In this document: positions 33,623-42,330 of the stretch, in pieces
Layout of the letters: every line of letters starts with the position of its first letter
How positions within the stretch are numbered: position 1 is the stretch's first letter
DNA from: Nocardioides sp.
GTDB taxonomy: Bacteria; Actinomycetota; Actinomycetes; Propionibacteriales; Nocardioidaceae
NCBI RefSeq assembly: GCF_030019515.1
Contig: NZ_JASEEQ010000013.1
Coordinates: 62,001-126,000, forward strand
DNA: 64,000 nt
Reading direction: 5' to 3'
Program-made: the position numbers and the translations under genes
The notes under the pieces: generated by a model
Databases searched by the model: none
Seen by the model: only the letters and a program-made list of their open reading frames with translations
Told to the model about the DNA's origin: nothing

Positions 33623-34450
33623 ATGAATCTTCGCAGTCTTGCCACCCGCACCGCGGTAGCCGGTGCCGTCTCCGCCCTCGCTGCTGGTGCGCTGGTCGGC
33701 GCCACCACCAGCGCGGCCGAGGCGGCCGACGTCACCGGTACGTACACCTGCTCGGCGCTTGGGAGCGTGCTGGGCGACTTCCCGCTGGCGATCTCGGTGC
33801 CGCTGCTCCCGCCGACCGCGCCCGCGGGCCTGACCATCACCCCGCTGCTCGGCGTGGAGGCCCACCTCACCGTTCCCTCGGTTCTCCTGCAGGGCGCCGG
33901 GATCGACGGTGGCACCGTCGATGACTTCGGGATGACTCTCGGTGCGGCGACGATCGGGGCTCCGCTCACCGTCACGGACATCACCGACAACGGCAACGGG
34001 ACCTCCACGGTGAACGCCACCGGCATCAACGAGACGTTCACCACCCCGAAGGCTGGGACCTACGACGTCAAGCTGCCGGGGGCCTTCACGTTCTCCAGCA
34101 CGTCCCACGGGAGCCCGAGTGTGCCGGTCGCGTGCTCGACCGACGCGCCGGCGACCCTCGGCACTGTCACGCTGGGGAAGCAGGCCAGCGAGATGACGGT
34201 GAAGGCCGTCAGGAGGCACAAGGTCAACGTGACCGTGACGAACGAGTACAGCACGCCGTCCGGCAAGGTCGTCGCCAAGGTCGGCAAGAAGGCTTTCTCC
34301 GAGAAGCTCAACAGCAACGGCAAGACCGTCTTCACCTTCCCGAAGGCGCTGAAGGGCAAGAAGGCCGTCTTCAGCTACAAGGGAGACGGGTTCACCGCTG
34401 GTGACAGCAAGGACGCGGCCGGGAAGCCGATCTCGGCCATCATCAAGTGA
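33623..34450 (+). CDS. Secreted protein with Ig-like C-terminal domain
   Basis: A 275-residue exported protein. The signal peptide (about 1-34) ends SAAEA-AD. The first domain (about 35-170, starting VTGTYTCSALGSV) is beta-rich with two Cys and recalls the DUF6801-type secreted domains of actinobacteria. A second domain (about 185-275) has the pattern of a bacterial Ig-like repeat (VNVTVTNEYSTPSGKVVAKVGKK, KTVFTFPKALKGKKAVFSYKGD). It has no enzymatic motif; a structural or adhesive surface role is inferred. A strong GGGAGGGAG ribosome site precedes the ATG and a strong terminator follows. Confidence 0.75.
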   Translation: MNLRSLATRTAVAGAVSALAAGALVGATTSAAEAADVTGTYTCSALGSVLGDFPLAISVPLLPPTAPAGLTITPLLGVEAHLTVPSVLLQGAGIDGGTVDDFGMTLGAATIGAPLTVTDITDNGNGTSTVNATGINETFTTPKAGTYDVKLPGAFTFSSTSHGSPSVPVACSTDAPATLGTVTLGKQASEMTVKAVRRHKVNVTVTNEYSTPSGKVVAKVGKKAFSEKLNSNGKTVFTFPKALKGKKAVFSYKGDGFTAGDSKDAAGKPISAIIK

Positions 34451-34475
34451 CGCCCTGATCCAACGCGAACCGACG

Positions 34476-34509
34476 AACGCCCGGCCGGGTTCTGCCCCGG
34501 CCGGGCGTT
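34476..34509 (+). terminator. Strong hairpin terminator
   Basis: Arms AACGCCCGGCCGGG (34476-34489) and CCCGGCCGGGCGTT (34496-34509) pair perfectly over 14 bp with a six-base loop, 25 bases after the stop of the secreted-protein gene. It isolates that gene from the acyl-CoA dehydrogenase downstream. Confidence 0.88.
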
Positions 34510-34558
34510 CGCATGCCCGGCCCGGACAGCACGGTTGCCCGTGGATAGAGTCCGACCC

Positions 34559-35731
34559 ATGAGCACCGAGTTCTCTCTCTACGCCCTCTCCGAGGAGCAC
34601 CAGGCCGTCCGCGAGGCGGCCCGTGCGGTATGTGATGCGAAGGTGGCGCCGTTCGCGGCCGACGTGGACGAGCACGCCCGTTACCCCCGCGAGGCGGCGG
34701 AGGCGCTGCTGGCCGCGGACTTCCACGCTCCGCACATCCCCGAGCAGTACGGCGGTGCCGGTGCGGATGCCCTGGCCACGGTGATCATCATCGAGGAGGT
34801 GGCCCGGGCGTGTGCCTCCTCGAGCCTGATCCCGGCGGTGAACAAGCTCGGGTCGCTGCCGGTGCAGATCGCCGGCTCGGAGGAGCTGAAGGTCAAGTAC
34901 CTGGGGGCGCTGGCGCGTGGTGAGGGCGGGTTCTCCTACTGCCTCTCCGAGCCGGATGCGGGCTCGGACGCGGTGGGCATGAAGGCCCGCGCGGTGCGCG
35001 ACGGTGACACGTGGGTGCTCAACGGGGTCAAGCGCTGGATCACCAACGCGGGGGAGTCGGAGTACTACACGGTGATGGCGGTGACCGACCCGGAGAAGCG
35101 CAGCCGGGGGATCAGCGCCTTCGTGGTGGAGAAGTCCGACGCGGGCGTCTCCTTCGGTGCCCCGGAGAAGAAGCTCGGGATCAAGGGCTCGCCGACCCGG
35201 GAGGTCTACCTGGACAACGTCCGGATCGGTGCGGACCGGATGATCGGGGCGGAGGGCACCGGGTTCGAGATCGCGATGCGGACCCTGGACCACACCCGGG
35301 TCACGATCGCGGCGCAGGCGGTGGGCATCGCCCAGGGGGCAGTGGACTACGCGCTGGGCTATGCCCAGGAGCGGCGCCAGTTCGGGAAGCCGATCAGCGA
35401 CTTCCAGGGGCTGCAGTTCCTACTGGCCGACATGGGGATGAAGGTCGAGGCGGCCCGGCAGCTGACGTACGCGGCGGCGGGGAAGTCCGAGCGTGGCGAC
35501 AGCGATCTGACGTTCTTCGGGGCCGCGGCGAAGTGCTTCGCCTCGGACGTGGCGATGGAGGTCACCACCGACGCCGTGCAGGTCCTGGGTGGCTACGGCT
35601 ACACCCGCGACTACCCGGTCGAGCGGATGATGCGCGACGCCAAGATCACCCAGATCTACGAGGGCACCAACCAGGTCCAGCGGATCGTGATGGCCCGGCA
35701 GCTCCTCGCGGGAGTGCAGAGCGACCTCTGA
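34559..35731 (+). CDS. Acyl-CoA dehydrogenase
   Basis: A 390-residue FAD enzyme of fatty-acid or branched-chain acyl-CoA oxidation. Signatures are [14 protein letters not shown] (substrate and flavin contact), [28 protein letters not shown] and the C-terminal [23 protein letters not shown] with catalytic Glu in [11 protein letters not shown], the short/medium-chain arrangement. The ATG at 34559 gives the standard N-terminus ([16 protein letters not shown]). No electron-transfer flavoprotein gene is adjacent. It is most like butyryl/short-chain members, but chain length is uncertain. Confidence 0.93.
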   Translation: MSTEFSLYALSEEHQAVREAARAVCDAKVAPFAADVDEHARYPREAAEALLAADFHAPHIPEQYGGAGADALATVIIIEEVARACASSSLIPAVNKLGSLPVQIAGSEELKVKYLGALARGEGGFSYCLSEPDAGSDAVGMKARAVRDGDTWVLNGVKRWITNAGESEYYTVMAVTDPEKRSRGISAFVVEKSDAGVSFGAPEKKLGIKGSPTREVYLDNVRIGADRMIGAEGTGFEIAMRTLDHTRVTIAAQAVGIAQGAVDYALGYAQERRQFGKPISDFQGLQFLLADMGMKVEAARQLTYAAAGKSERGDSDLTFFGAAAKCFASDVAMEVTTDAVQVLGGYGYTRDYPVERMMRDAKITQIYEGTNQVQRIVMARQLLAGVQSDL

Positions 35732-35864
35732 CCCGCGCCCATCGAGCCGGTCGGTGCCTCCGGGCGTTCCGTGGGTCGTCGTCGGGCACCAGGCCCGGGC
35801 GGTCGCGCATCCGGGCCGGCCGGCTGGGTACCGGTGGGCATCCGAGTGCCGAGGAGGTCGACCG

Positions 35865-36191
35865 ATGCCCCAGCAGCAGTGGAGCAAGAAGCGCGAGCGG
35901 CAGTACGACCACATCAAGGACGGTCTCGAGGAGCGCGGACGCTCCGAGGACGAGGCCGAGGAGATCGCCGCGCGCACGGTGAACAAGGAGCGCGCCCGCA
36001 GCGGCGAGGCGCGCCAGCGCAGCCGGACGTCGACCGAGGACATCTCCTCCTCCCGCCGCGGCGGGCTGCGCTCGCACTCCGGGCCCGGGGGACGCACCCG
36101 GGACCAGCTCTATGCGGAGGCCCGCGACAAGAACATCAAGGGGCGCTCGTCGATGAACAAGGCCGAGCTCGAGCGGGCCGTCGGCCGCTGA
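35865..36191 (+). CDS. Small basic protein with Rho-N-like C-terminus
   Basis: A 108-residue highly charged protein. The N-terminus (QWSKKRERQYDHIKDGLEER) and ARTVNKERARSGEARQRSR are shared by actinobacterial proteins often labelled 'plasmid stabilization protein'. The end, RDQLYAEARDKNIKGRSSM-NKAELERAV, looks like a Rho termination factor N-terminal (SAP-like) helix pair, which binds nucleic acid. A GAGGAGG site precedes the ATG at 35865. No toxin or plasmid gene is near, so the plasmid label is doubtful; a stress-induced nucleic-acid-binding role is plausible. Confidence 0.7.
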   Translation: MPQQQWSKKRERQYDHIKDGLEERGRSEDEAEEIAARTVNKERARSGEARQRSRTSTEDISSSRRGGLRSHSGPGGRTRDQLYAEARDKNIKGRSSMNKAELERAVGR

Positions 36192-36194
36192 GGC

Positions 36195-39134
36195 TCACGC
36201 GTCGGCGGACACCGGACCGGCTGCCGCCCCCGAGGGTGGCCGGAGCCAACGCGCGAGGACGGCCTCGATGCCCGCCCCCGTCACCGGCTTGGTGAGGTAG
36301 TCGTCCATGCCCGCCGCCAGGCAGCGCTCGCGGTCGCCGGCGACCGCGGAGGCGGTCATCGCGATGACCGGCAGGCCGGGGCCCCCCAGCTCCAGCCGAC
36401 GGATCTCGGCCGTCGCCTGGTAGCCGTCCATGACGGGCATCTGGCAGTCCATGAGCACCGCGTCGAAGCTCCGCGTGCGCAGCGCCTCCAGGGCGGCGAG
36501 GCCGTCCGCGGCGACGTCGACCTGGTAGCCGAGGTGCTCGAGGATGCCAACGGCCACGAGCTGGTTGACCTCGCTGTCCTCGACGACCAGGAGTCGGGCG
36601 TCCGGCTTCCTGGTGGCGGGCTCCGGCCGGGGCGTGGCGCCGGGGGCGAGGGAGAGTCTCGAGATCGCCTCGCTCAGCGCCGAGGGCCGCACCGGCTTGA
36701 CGAGGCGGGCCGCGAGCCCCGCCGGCAGCGAGGCGGTCGGCAGCACGTCCGTGCCCGAGGTGAGCAGCATCGTCGCCGTGCCGGCCAGCTCGGGCGTGGC
36801 CTGGACCCACGACGCGAGCTCGAGGCCGTTGAGGCCGGGCATCGACAGGTCCAGGAGCGCGAGGCGGTACGGCATGCCCGCGGCTGCCGCCCGGTGCAGC
36901 AGGACCTGGGCCTCCTCGCCCGAGGACGCCTGGTCCACCTCGATGCCCCAGCGCGTGAGCTGCTCGGCCAGCGCCGTGCGGCAGCCCTCGCTGTCGTCGA
37001 CGAGCAGGACGGGCTGTCCCTGCCAGGCGTCGGCGAGTGCCGTACGGGGCGAGGGCTGGACGGCGCTCACGGGCAGCGGCACCACCACCCAGAACCGGCT
37101 ACCGCCGCCCGCGCGGGGCTCGACGCCGATCTCGCCGCCCATGGCGGTGACGAGCTGGCGGCTGATCGCCAGCCCCAGCCCGGTGCCGCCGAAGCGCCGG
37201 GTCGTGGTGGAGTCGGCCTGGGTGAAGGCGTCGAACAGGTGCTCGCGCTGGTCGGGGTCGACGCCGATGCCGGTGTCGAGGACCTCGAAGCGCACGGTGG
37301 CCACGTCCGAGGCCATCGCCCGGTCCAGGCGCGCCGAGACGAGGACCTCGCCGGTCGTCGTGAACTTGATCGCGTTGGAGGCGAGGTTGAGCAGGATCTG
37401 GCGCAGGCGGACGGTGTCGCCGCGCAGCCCGAGCGGCACCTCGGGCGAGCAGCGGACGACGAGCTCGAGCCCCTTCTCCTGGGCGGGCCCCGCGACCAAC
37501 CGCGCGGTCTCGTCGAGGAGCCGTGCGACGTCGAGGTCGACCTCGTCCAGCTCCAGATGGCCGGCCTCGATCTTCGAGAAGTCGAGGATGTCGTTGATGA
37601 CCTGGAGGAGTGCCTCGCCGGCCACCCGGATCCCCTCGGCGTAGCGGTCCTGCTGGCCGTCCAGACGGGTCGTCAGGATCAGCTCGGTCAGCCCGAGGAC
37701 GCCGTTGAGCGGTGTCCGGATCTCGTGGCTCATCGTGGCGAGGAACGTCGACTTGGCGCGCGAGCCGGCCAGGGCGTCGTCGCGCGCCCGCTCCAGCTCC
37801 AGCTCCATCTCCTTGCGGGCCGTCGAGTCCGACAGCGAGATGACGATCCCGCGGACGACGGGGTCGTCGAGGAGGTTGACGAACCGGGCGAGCACCCAGC
37901 GATGCTCCGCCTCCGCCGGCACGAGATGGAGCTCCGCCTGCACGACGTTTCCGGGGGCGGCCAGGGTCCGCTCCAGCGCGTCCTCGAGCCCGTCGTGCAG
38001 CCGGAGCCCGGCGGCCTCGGCCCACGCGGGCAGGCTGCGCCGGCTCGAGGGGCCGAGGGACTCCTCCACGCCACGGGAGGAGAACACGACGTCGAGACGC
38101 TCGTCGACGACCAGGATGGCGTCCACCGTGTTGTCGGCGAGCGCCTGGAAGTACTGGTGGCTGCGGGCCAGCTCGGCGTGGGCGGCGTCCTCGGATGCCA
38201 GGAGTCGTCCGACGCGGATCAACGTGATCAGCAGCAGCACGCCCATCCCGACGTACGGGACGTAGAGGGCGTGCTGGTCGTGGTGGGTCACCAGGTGCGC
38301 CACCGGGGGCACGGCCGCCGGGAGGATCGCGAGCAGCATCCGCGTGGTGTGGCTGCGGCGCACCGCCCTCCCGTCCGCCTGGACTGCCGGCGCAGTGCGA
38401 TCCCGCGGCAGGGCCGCCGATGCGAGGAGCAGCATCCCGACCAGCCAGCCGGCGTCGAGCCGGTCGGGGGGCGTGCCTCCCACCGCCACGAACGCGCTGC
38501 TCGTCAGCAGCCAGGTGCCGAGCGCGGCCGTCATCAGCCACCCGGCCGCCGACCGGCCGCGACGTACGACGACCGCACGTGCCGCGAACGCGAGCAGGGT
38601 CAGGTCCGCGACCGGCGTCGAGAGCTGGAGCGCCCCCTCGGCGACGCTCAGGTCGCTCGCCTCGAACGCCGCTGTGGTGGAGGCCGTCCACACGAGCAGC
38701 ACCGCCACGGTCACGATGGTCGCCGCCTCGAGGAGCGGGTCGAGACGTGCCAGTCGACGCCGGCCGGCCGCGGGGGCGAGCAGTCGGAGCAGTGCCGCCC
38801 CGAGGACCAGGTAGCCCGCGAAGTAGGCGACCGCCGCGAGCCAGGCCGCGTCGTCGAGCCCGGCCCAGCCCACGACGCACCGCTCGAGCACGTCGCCGGC
38901 CACGGTCACGCTCACGGCCGCCGCGATCAGCACGGCCACGCTCCGACCTGCGGGGCGGCGGAGCACGCCCGCCCAGGCGATCACCATCGCTGCAGTCGCG
39001 CCGATCAGGTAGGTCAGGTCTCCCGCGCGGCCCGAGGGTGCGACCAGGTGCGCCGTGATGCCCAGGCAGGCCACTGCGACGGCTGTCGTCGCGGTCCTGG
39101 TCGCGGCAGTCGTGCTCACACCCGTCGCGTCCAT
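36195..39134 (-). CDS. Membrane hybrid histidine kinase with two receiver domains
   Basis: A 979-residue sensor. About eight to nine transmembrane helices fill residues 15-310, followed by a PAS-like domain (residues ~325-450), HisKA with phospho-His in MSHEIRTPLNGVLGL, HATPase_c with NLASNAIKF, DTGIGVDPDQ and GTGLGLAI, and two receivers, each with its acceptor Asp (LALLDLSMPG; AVLMDCQMPVMDG). No HPt domain is attached, so a separate phosphotransfer protein or direct output is needed. The start at 39134 follows GGGGGA. It is divergent from a SigB/SigF-type sigma gene, hinting that the two share a stress response. Confidence 0.9.
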   Translation of the reverse strand: MDATGVSTTAATRTATTAVAVACLGITAHLVAPSGRAGDLTYLIGATAAMVIAWAGVLRRPAGRSVAVLIAAAVSVTVAGDVLERCVVGWAGLDDAAWLAAVAYFAGYLVLGAALLRLLAPAAGRRRLARLDPLLEAATIVTVAVLLVWTASTTAAFEASDLSVAEGALQLSTPVADLTLLAFAARAVVVRRGRSAAGWLMTAALGTWLLTSSAFVAVGGTPPDRLDAGWLVGMLLLASAALPRDRTAPAVQADGRAVRRSHTTRMLLAILPAAVPPVAHLVTHHDQHALYVPYVGMGVLLLITLIRVGRLLASEDAAHAELARSHQYFQALADNTVDAILVVDERLDVVFSSRGVEESLGPSSRRSLPAWAEAAGLRLHDGLEDALERTLAAPGNVVQAELHLVPAEAEHRWVLARFVNLLDDPVVRGIVISLSDSTARKEMELELERARDDALAGSRAKSTFLATMSHEIRTPLNGVLGLTELILTTRLDGQQDRYAEGIRVAGEALLQVINDILDFSKIEAGHLELDEVDLDVARLLDETARLVAGPAQEKGLELVVRCSPEVPLGLRGDTVRLRQILLNLASNAIKFTTTGEVLVSARLDRAMASDVATVRFEVLDTGIGVDPDQREHLFDAFTQADSTTTRRFGGTGLGLAISRQLVTAMGGEIGVEPRAGGGSRFWVVVPLPVSAVQPSPRTALADAWQGQPVLLVDDSEGCRTALAEQLTRWGIEVDQASSGEEAQVLLHRAAAAGMPYRLALLDLSMPGLNGLELASWVQATPELAGTATMLLTSGTDVLPTASLPAGLAARLVKPVRPSALSEAISRLSLAPGATPRPEPATRKPDARLLVVEDSEVNQLVAVGILEHLGYQVDVAADGLAALEALRTRSFDAVLMDCQMPVMDGYQATAEIRRLELGGPGLPVIAMTASAVAGDRERCLAAGMDDYLTKPVTGAGIEAVLARWLRPPSGAAAGPVSADA

Positions 39135-39377
39135 GGTCCCCCGGCCTCGTTCAGTGGAACGGCCTCGTCGAGCGCACGGGTGGTCGCGTTCGGCGTCGGC
39201 CGTACCTCCTCGTTCGGCCGGTGACCGGCCGACCTGACGACAAATCCGCGCGAGAACCGCGGCCGAGAAGGAACCGTTCGGTCCCCCATAAGGGTGGTGT
39301 GCCGCCTGTGGGCCGCTGCGAGGATCGGAACGGCGGGCGCCCCGCGCGCCCGCCGACCATCGCCCAGGAGGTGCGAG

Positions 39378-40151
39378 ATGGAGCACCGACGAGAGGCCAC
39401 GACCCGGCTTTTCGAGGAGCTGGAAGCGGCATCCGACCAGGAGGCCCACCGGATCCGCGACGAGATCGTCCGGCTCAACATGCGGGTCGCCAGCGACTGC
39501 GCCCGGCGCTACCGGCAGCGCGGGATCGCGACCGAGGACCTCGACCAGGTGGCCTACCTGGGGCTGGTCAAGGCGGTCAGGGCGTTCGACGCGGGCCGTG
39601 GCCACGACTTCCTCTCGTTCGCCGTTCCGACCATCCGCGGCGAGGTGCGACGCCACTTCCGCGACCTCGGCTGGGCGCTGCGGCCACCGCGCTCGATCCA
39701 GGAGCTGCAGTCGCGCATCCTGGCCGCCGAGGGCGACCTGGCCCAGGAGCTGGGCCGTTCGCCGCGGCCGAGCGACCTCGCCCGACACCTCGAGGTCGAC
39801 CTGGAGCAGGTGCTCGACGCCCTCGGCGCAACGGGCTGCTTCGCACCGGCGTCGCTCGACATCGTGGCCGTCGACGGCGACGACTCCCTGGGCGACCGGC
39901 TCGGCGCGGTCGATCCGGCGTTCGCCACGGCGGAGGCCCGGATCACCTTGGCCACGCTGATGCGCGGGCTGACGCCGAGGGAGCGGCGGATCCTCGAGCT
40001 GCGGTTCTTCGGCAACCGCACCCAGGCCGAGATCGGGGCCGACATCGGCGTCACCCAGATGCAGGTCTCCCGGCTGCTGAACCGGATCCTGGGCCGGCTC
40101 CGCGAGCGGATGCTGGCCGAGTCCGACGCGTCGTCCGGCCCCGCAGCGTAG
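39378..40151 (+). CDS. SigB/SigF/SigG-type alternative sigma factor
   Basis: A 257-residue group 3 sigma factor with regions 2, 3 and 4. Region 2 has ATEDLDQVAYLGLVKAVRAFD and FLSFAVPTIRGEVRRHFRD; region 3 begins WALRPPRSIQELQ; region 4 has LTPRERRILELRFFGNRTQ and GVTQMQVSRLLNRIL. Such factors govern general stress or sporulation and are usually controlled by RsbW-type anti-sigma kinases, none of which is adjacent. The ATG at 39378 was chosen because an AGGAGGTGCGAG site precedes it. It is separated by 243 bases from the divergent hybrid kinase. Confidence 0.88.
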   Translation: MEHRREATTRLFEELEAASDQEAHRIRDEIVRLNMRVASDCARRYRQRGIATEDLDQVAYLGLVKAVRAFDAGRGHDFLSFAVPTIRGEVRRHFRDLGWALRPPRSIQELQSRILAAEGDLAQELGRSPRPSDLARHLEVDLEQVLDALGATGCFAPASLDIVAVDGDDSLGDRLGAVDPAFATAEARITLATLMRGLTPRERRILELRFFGNRTQAEIGADIGVTQMQVSRLLNRILGRLRERMLAESDASSGPAA

Positions 40152-40175
40152 GTACGGTCCCAGGACGTCGGCTCC

Positions 40176-40250
40176 AGAACGACGGCCCTAGAACGACGGC
40201 CCTAGAACGACGGCCCTAGAACGACGGCCCTAGAACGACGGCCCTAGAAC
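40176..40250. repeat. 14-bp minisatellite, five exact copies
   Basis: AGAACGACGGCCCT repeats five times without change (40176-40245), then a partial AGAAC. It fills the gap between the convergent sigma-factor and enoyl-CoA hydratase genes, and its last unit contains the hydratase stop codon (CTA at 40244-40246 on the plus strand). Confidence 0.95.
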
Positions 40251-41110
40251 ACGGGTGGCAGCTCCGAGGCCCGGCCGGTGAAGGTCGGCGCCCGCTTCTC
40301 CAGGAAGGCCGTGACGCCCTCCCTCCCATCGCCGATCGAGGACCAGTACATCGCCAGCGAGTCCGACAGGTGCGCCTCGAGCGGGTCCGCGGCCGCGCTG
40401 TTGCGGTAGAGCAGGCGCTTCGCCAGGCCCAGCGCCGTGGGGGAGCGGCCGACCACGAACGAGCGGGCCAGGGCGTACGCCGCGGGGAGCAGCTCGTCCG
40501 GCTCGTGCACGCTGCGCACCAGGCGGCCGGCGAGCGCGGCGTCGGCGCTCAGGATCTCCGCGGAGTACACCCACTCCAGGGCCTGCTGGATCCCGACGAT
40601 CCGCGGCAGGAACCAGCTCGACGCCGCCTCCGGGACGATGCCGAGGCGGCCGAAGACGAAGCCGATCCGAGCCGTGGTCGACGCCAGCCGCAGGTCCATC
40701 GCCAACGTCATGGTGGCGCCGATCCCGACCGCCGGGCCGTTGATCGCCGCGATCACCGGCTTCGGCAGCGCATGGATCGCGAGCGTGACGCGGCCACCGG
40801 TGTCGCGCACCCCGTCGTGGTACGGCGGCTCGTCGTACGCCGCCCGGAACTCCTCGGGCGTCGGGCGCAGCGACTCGTCGAGCCCGAACACGTTGCCCTC
40901 GGCCGACAGGTCCATCCCGGCGCAGAACGCACGGCCGGCACCGGTGACCACGACGGCGCGGACGTCGTCCTCGACCGCGTCGGTGCGGAAGACCGTCTCG
41001 AGCTCGCGCGCCATGGTCACGTCGAACGCGTTGAGCTGGTCGGGGCGGTCCAGCGTCAACGTGGCGATGCCGTCCTCGTCGACCGACCAGCGCAGGGTCT
41101 CGTAGCTCAT
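40244..41110 (-). CDS. Enoyl-CoA hydratase/isomerase family protein
   Basis: A 288-residue crotonase-fold enzyme. The oxyanion-hole segments are visible: GRAFCAGMDLSAEG in the first half and NGPAVGIGATMTLAMDLRLAS in the middle. FVFGRLGIVPEAASSWFLPRIVG supplies one candidate catalytic Glu. Substrate could be enoyl-CoA or another CoA ester. The start at 41110 overlaps the stop of the LCP gene upstream (ATGA), so it is the last gene of a WS/DGAT-LCP-hydratase operon. Its stop codon lies inside a 14-bp tandem repeat, so the C-terminus is the edge of that array. Confidence 0.9.
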   Translation of the reverse strand: MSYETLRWSVDEDGIATLTLDRPDQLNAFDVTMARELETVFRTDAVEDDVRAVVVTGAGRAFCAGMDLSAEGNVFGLDESLRPTPEEFRAAYDEPPYHDGVRDTGGRVTLAIHALPKPVIAAINGPAVGIGATMTLAMDLRLASTTARIGFVFGRLGIVPEAASSWFLPRIVGIQQALEWVYSAEILSADAALAGRLVRSVHEPDELLPAAYALARSFVVGRSPTALGLAKRLLYRNSAAADPLEAHLSDSLAMYWSSIGDGREGVTAFLEKRAPTFTGRASELPPVF

Positions 41111-42321
41111 CCGGTCACGCTCCTCGGCAGGCCGGTCGGCGTGCACAGGCTGGCCGGCACGTCGTCGGTCTTGTCCTCGATGATGTAGCGGAACATCTGC
41201 TTGGACCGCTCGGCGTCCCAGTGCACGGCGAGGTCCGCGATCGGGACCACGCAGCTGAGCCCGTTCTCGCCGTTCACGTGCGTCATCGACGACGCCCACA
41301 GTGCCGCACGCAGCGGGCTGGTGCCCTCGCCGAAGGCGAAGAAGTCCGGGACCGAGTTGGACAGCCGCCAGTACCGCACCGGGTTCAGCACCGTCCACGG
41401 CGAGACCACCTCGTCGCCGACGGCGGCGACGACCTCGCGCTGGCGCTTGACCCGGTCGATGTCACCGATGCTCGAGGTGTGCCGCGAGCGGGCGTAGCCG
41501 AGCGCGGTCGTGCCGTCGGCCTCCTGGCAGCCCTTCTCGACGTCGAGGTTGGCGAGCTTGTCCTTCATCGCCTGCTTCGGGCAGATCGTGATGCCGCCGA
41601 CGGCGTCCACCACCCCGGCGAGCCCGCCGAGACCGATCTCCACGTAGTCGTCGACGCGGATGCCCGTGTTCTGCTCGATGGTGCGGACCAGCAGCTGGGG
41701 GCCGCCGTACGCGTAGGCCGCGTTGATCTTCGTGGTGCCGTGCCCCGGGATCCCCACGAGCGAGTCGCGCGGGATCGACATCAGCAGGTTCGGGCCGTCG
41801 CCGGTGTGCAGCAGCATGATCGTGTCGGTGCGCTGTCCCGCCGCGTTGCCGGTGCCGAGCTGCTTGCGCTCCTCGGGGCTCAGCCCGGCCCGCGAGTCAC
41901 TGCCGACGAGCAGGTACGTCGTGCCGGGCTGGTCGCCCGGGCGGTCGCCGGACGGCTCGAAGTCGACCTTGTCCACCTTGCTCCACGCCCAGAGCGGCAC
42001 CGCGACCAGGTAGACGACCCAGAGCAGCAGCAGCGCGAGCACGATCCGCAGCCAGAACCCCGGCCCCCGGCGACGGCCGCGGGGCCGGCCGGCGGGAGGG
42101 CGCGCCGCGGGTGGAGGGGGCGTCGGGCGGCCGGGCTGGGTCGCCGGCCGGCCGGGCGCAGGCACGGGCGGTGGCGTCTGCCCGGGACGCGACACCGTGG
42201 GCATCACCCGGGTCTCGTCGGGTCGCGGCTCACGGTCCGGGTCACCGGATCCGCCGTACAGCCAGTGGAAGTCGGGAGACCCGTCCCCGGGCTCGCCGTC
42301 CCCCCGGGGGCGATCAGTCAT
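41107..42321 (-). CDS. LytR-CpsA-Psr (LCP) family wall-polymer ligase
   Basis: A 404-residue membrane protein. A Pro-rich cytoplasmic head (1-80) with a basic RPRGRRRGP stretch precedes one helix (FWLRIVLALLLLWVVYLVAVPLWAW) and the extracellular LCP domain (about 125-380). Key residues are in LLVGSDSRAG, RTDTIMLLH, MSIPRDSLV, KINAAYAYGG and YARSRHTSSIGDIDRVKRQ; the conserved Asp and Arg residues bind pyrophosphate. LCP enzymes move polymers from polyprenyl-pyrophosphate to peptidoglycan. It sits between the WS/DGAT and hydratase genes in one operon. Confidence 0.9.
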   Translation of the reverse strand: MTDRPRGDGEPGDGSPDFHWLYGGSGDPDREPRPDETRVMPTVSRPGQTPPPVPAPGRPATQPGRPTPPPPAARPPAGRPRGRRRGPGFWLRIVLALLLLWVVYLVAVPLWAWSKVDKVDFEPSGDRPGDQPGTTYLLVGSDSRAGLSPEERKQLGTGNAAGQRTDTIMLLHTGDGPNLLMSIPRDSLVGIPGHGTTKINAAYAYGGPQLLVRTIEQNTGIRVDDYVEIGLGGLAGVVDAVGGITICPKQAMKDKLANLDVEKGCQEADGTTALGYARSRHTSSIGDIDRVKRQREVVAAVGDEVVSPWTVLNPVRYWRLSNSVPDFFAFGEGTSPLRAALWASSMTHVNGENGLSCVVPIADLAVHWDAERSKQMFRYIIEDKTDDVPASLCTPTGLPRSVTG

Positions 42322-42330
42322 GCCCCGACG

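Noticed and set aside
35865..36191. Toxin-antitoxin or plasmid-maintenance locus
   Set aside because: The usual 'plasmid stabilization' label has no support: there is no partner toxin, no plasmid gene and no overlap with a second small gene.
40176..40250. CRISPR array
   Set aside because: The units are contiguous 14-mers with no spacers, and no cas gene is present.
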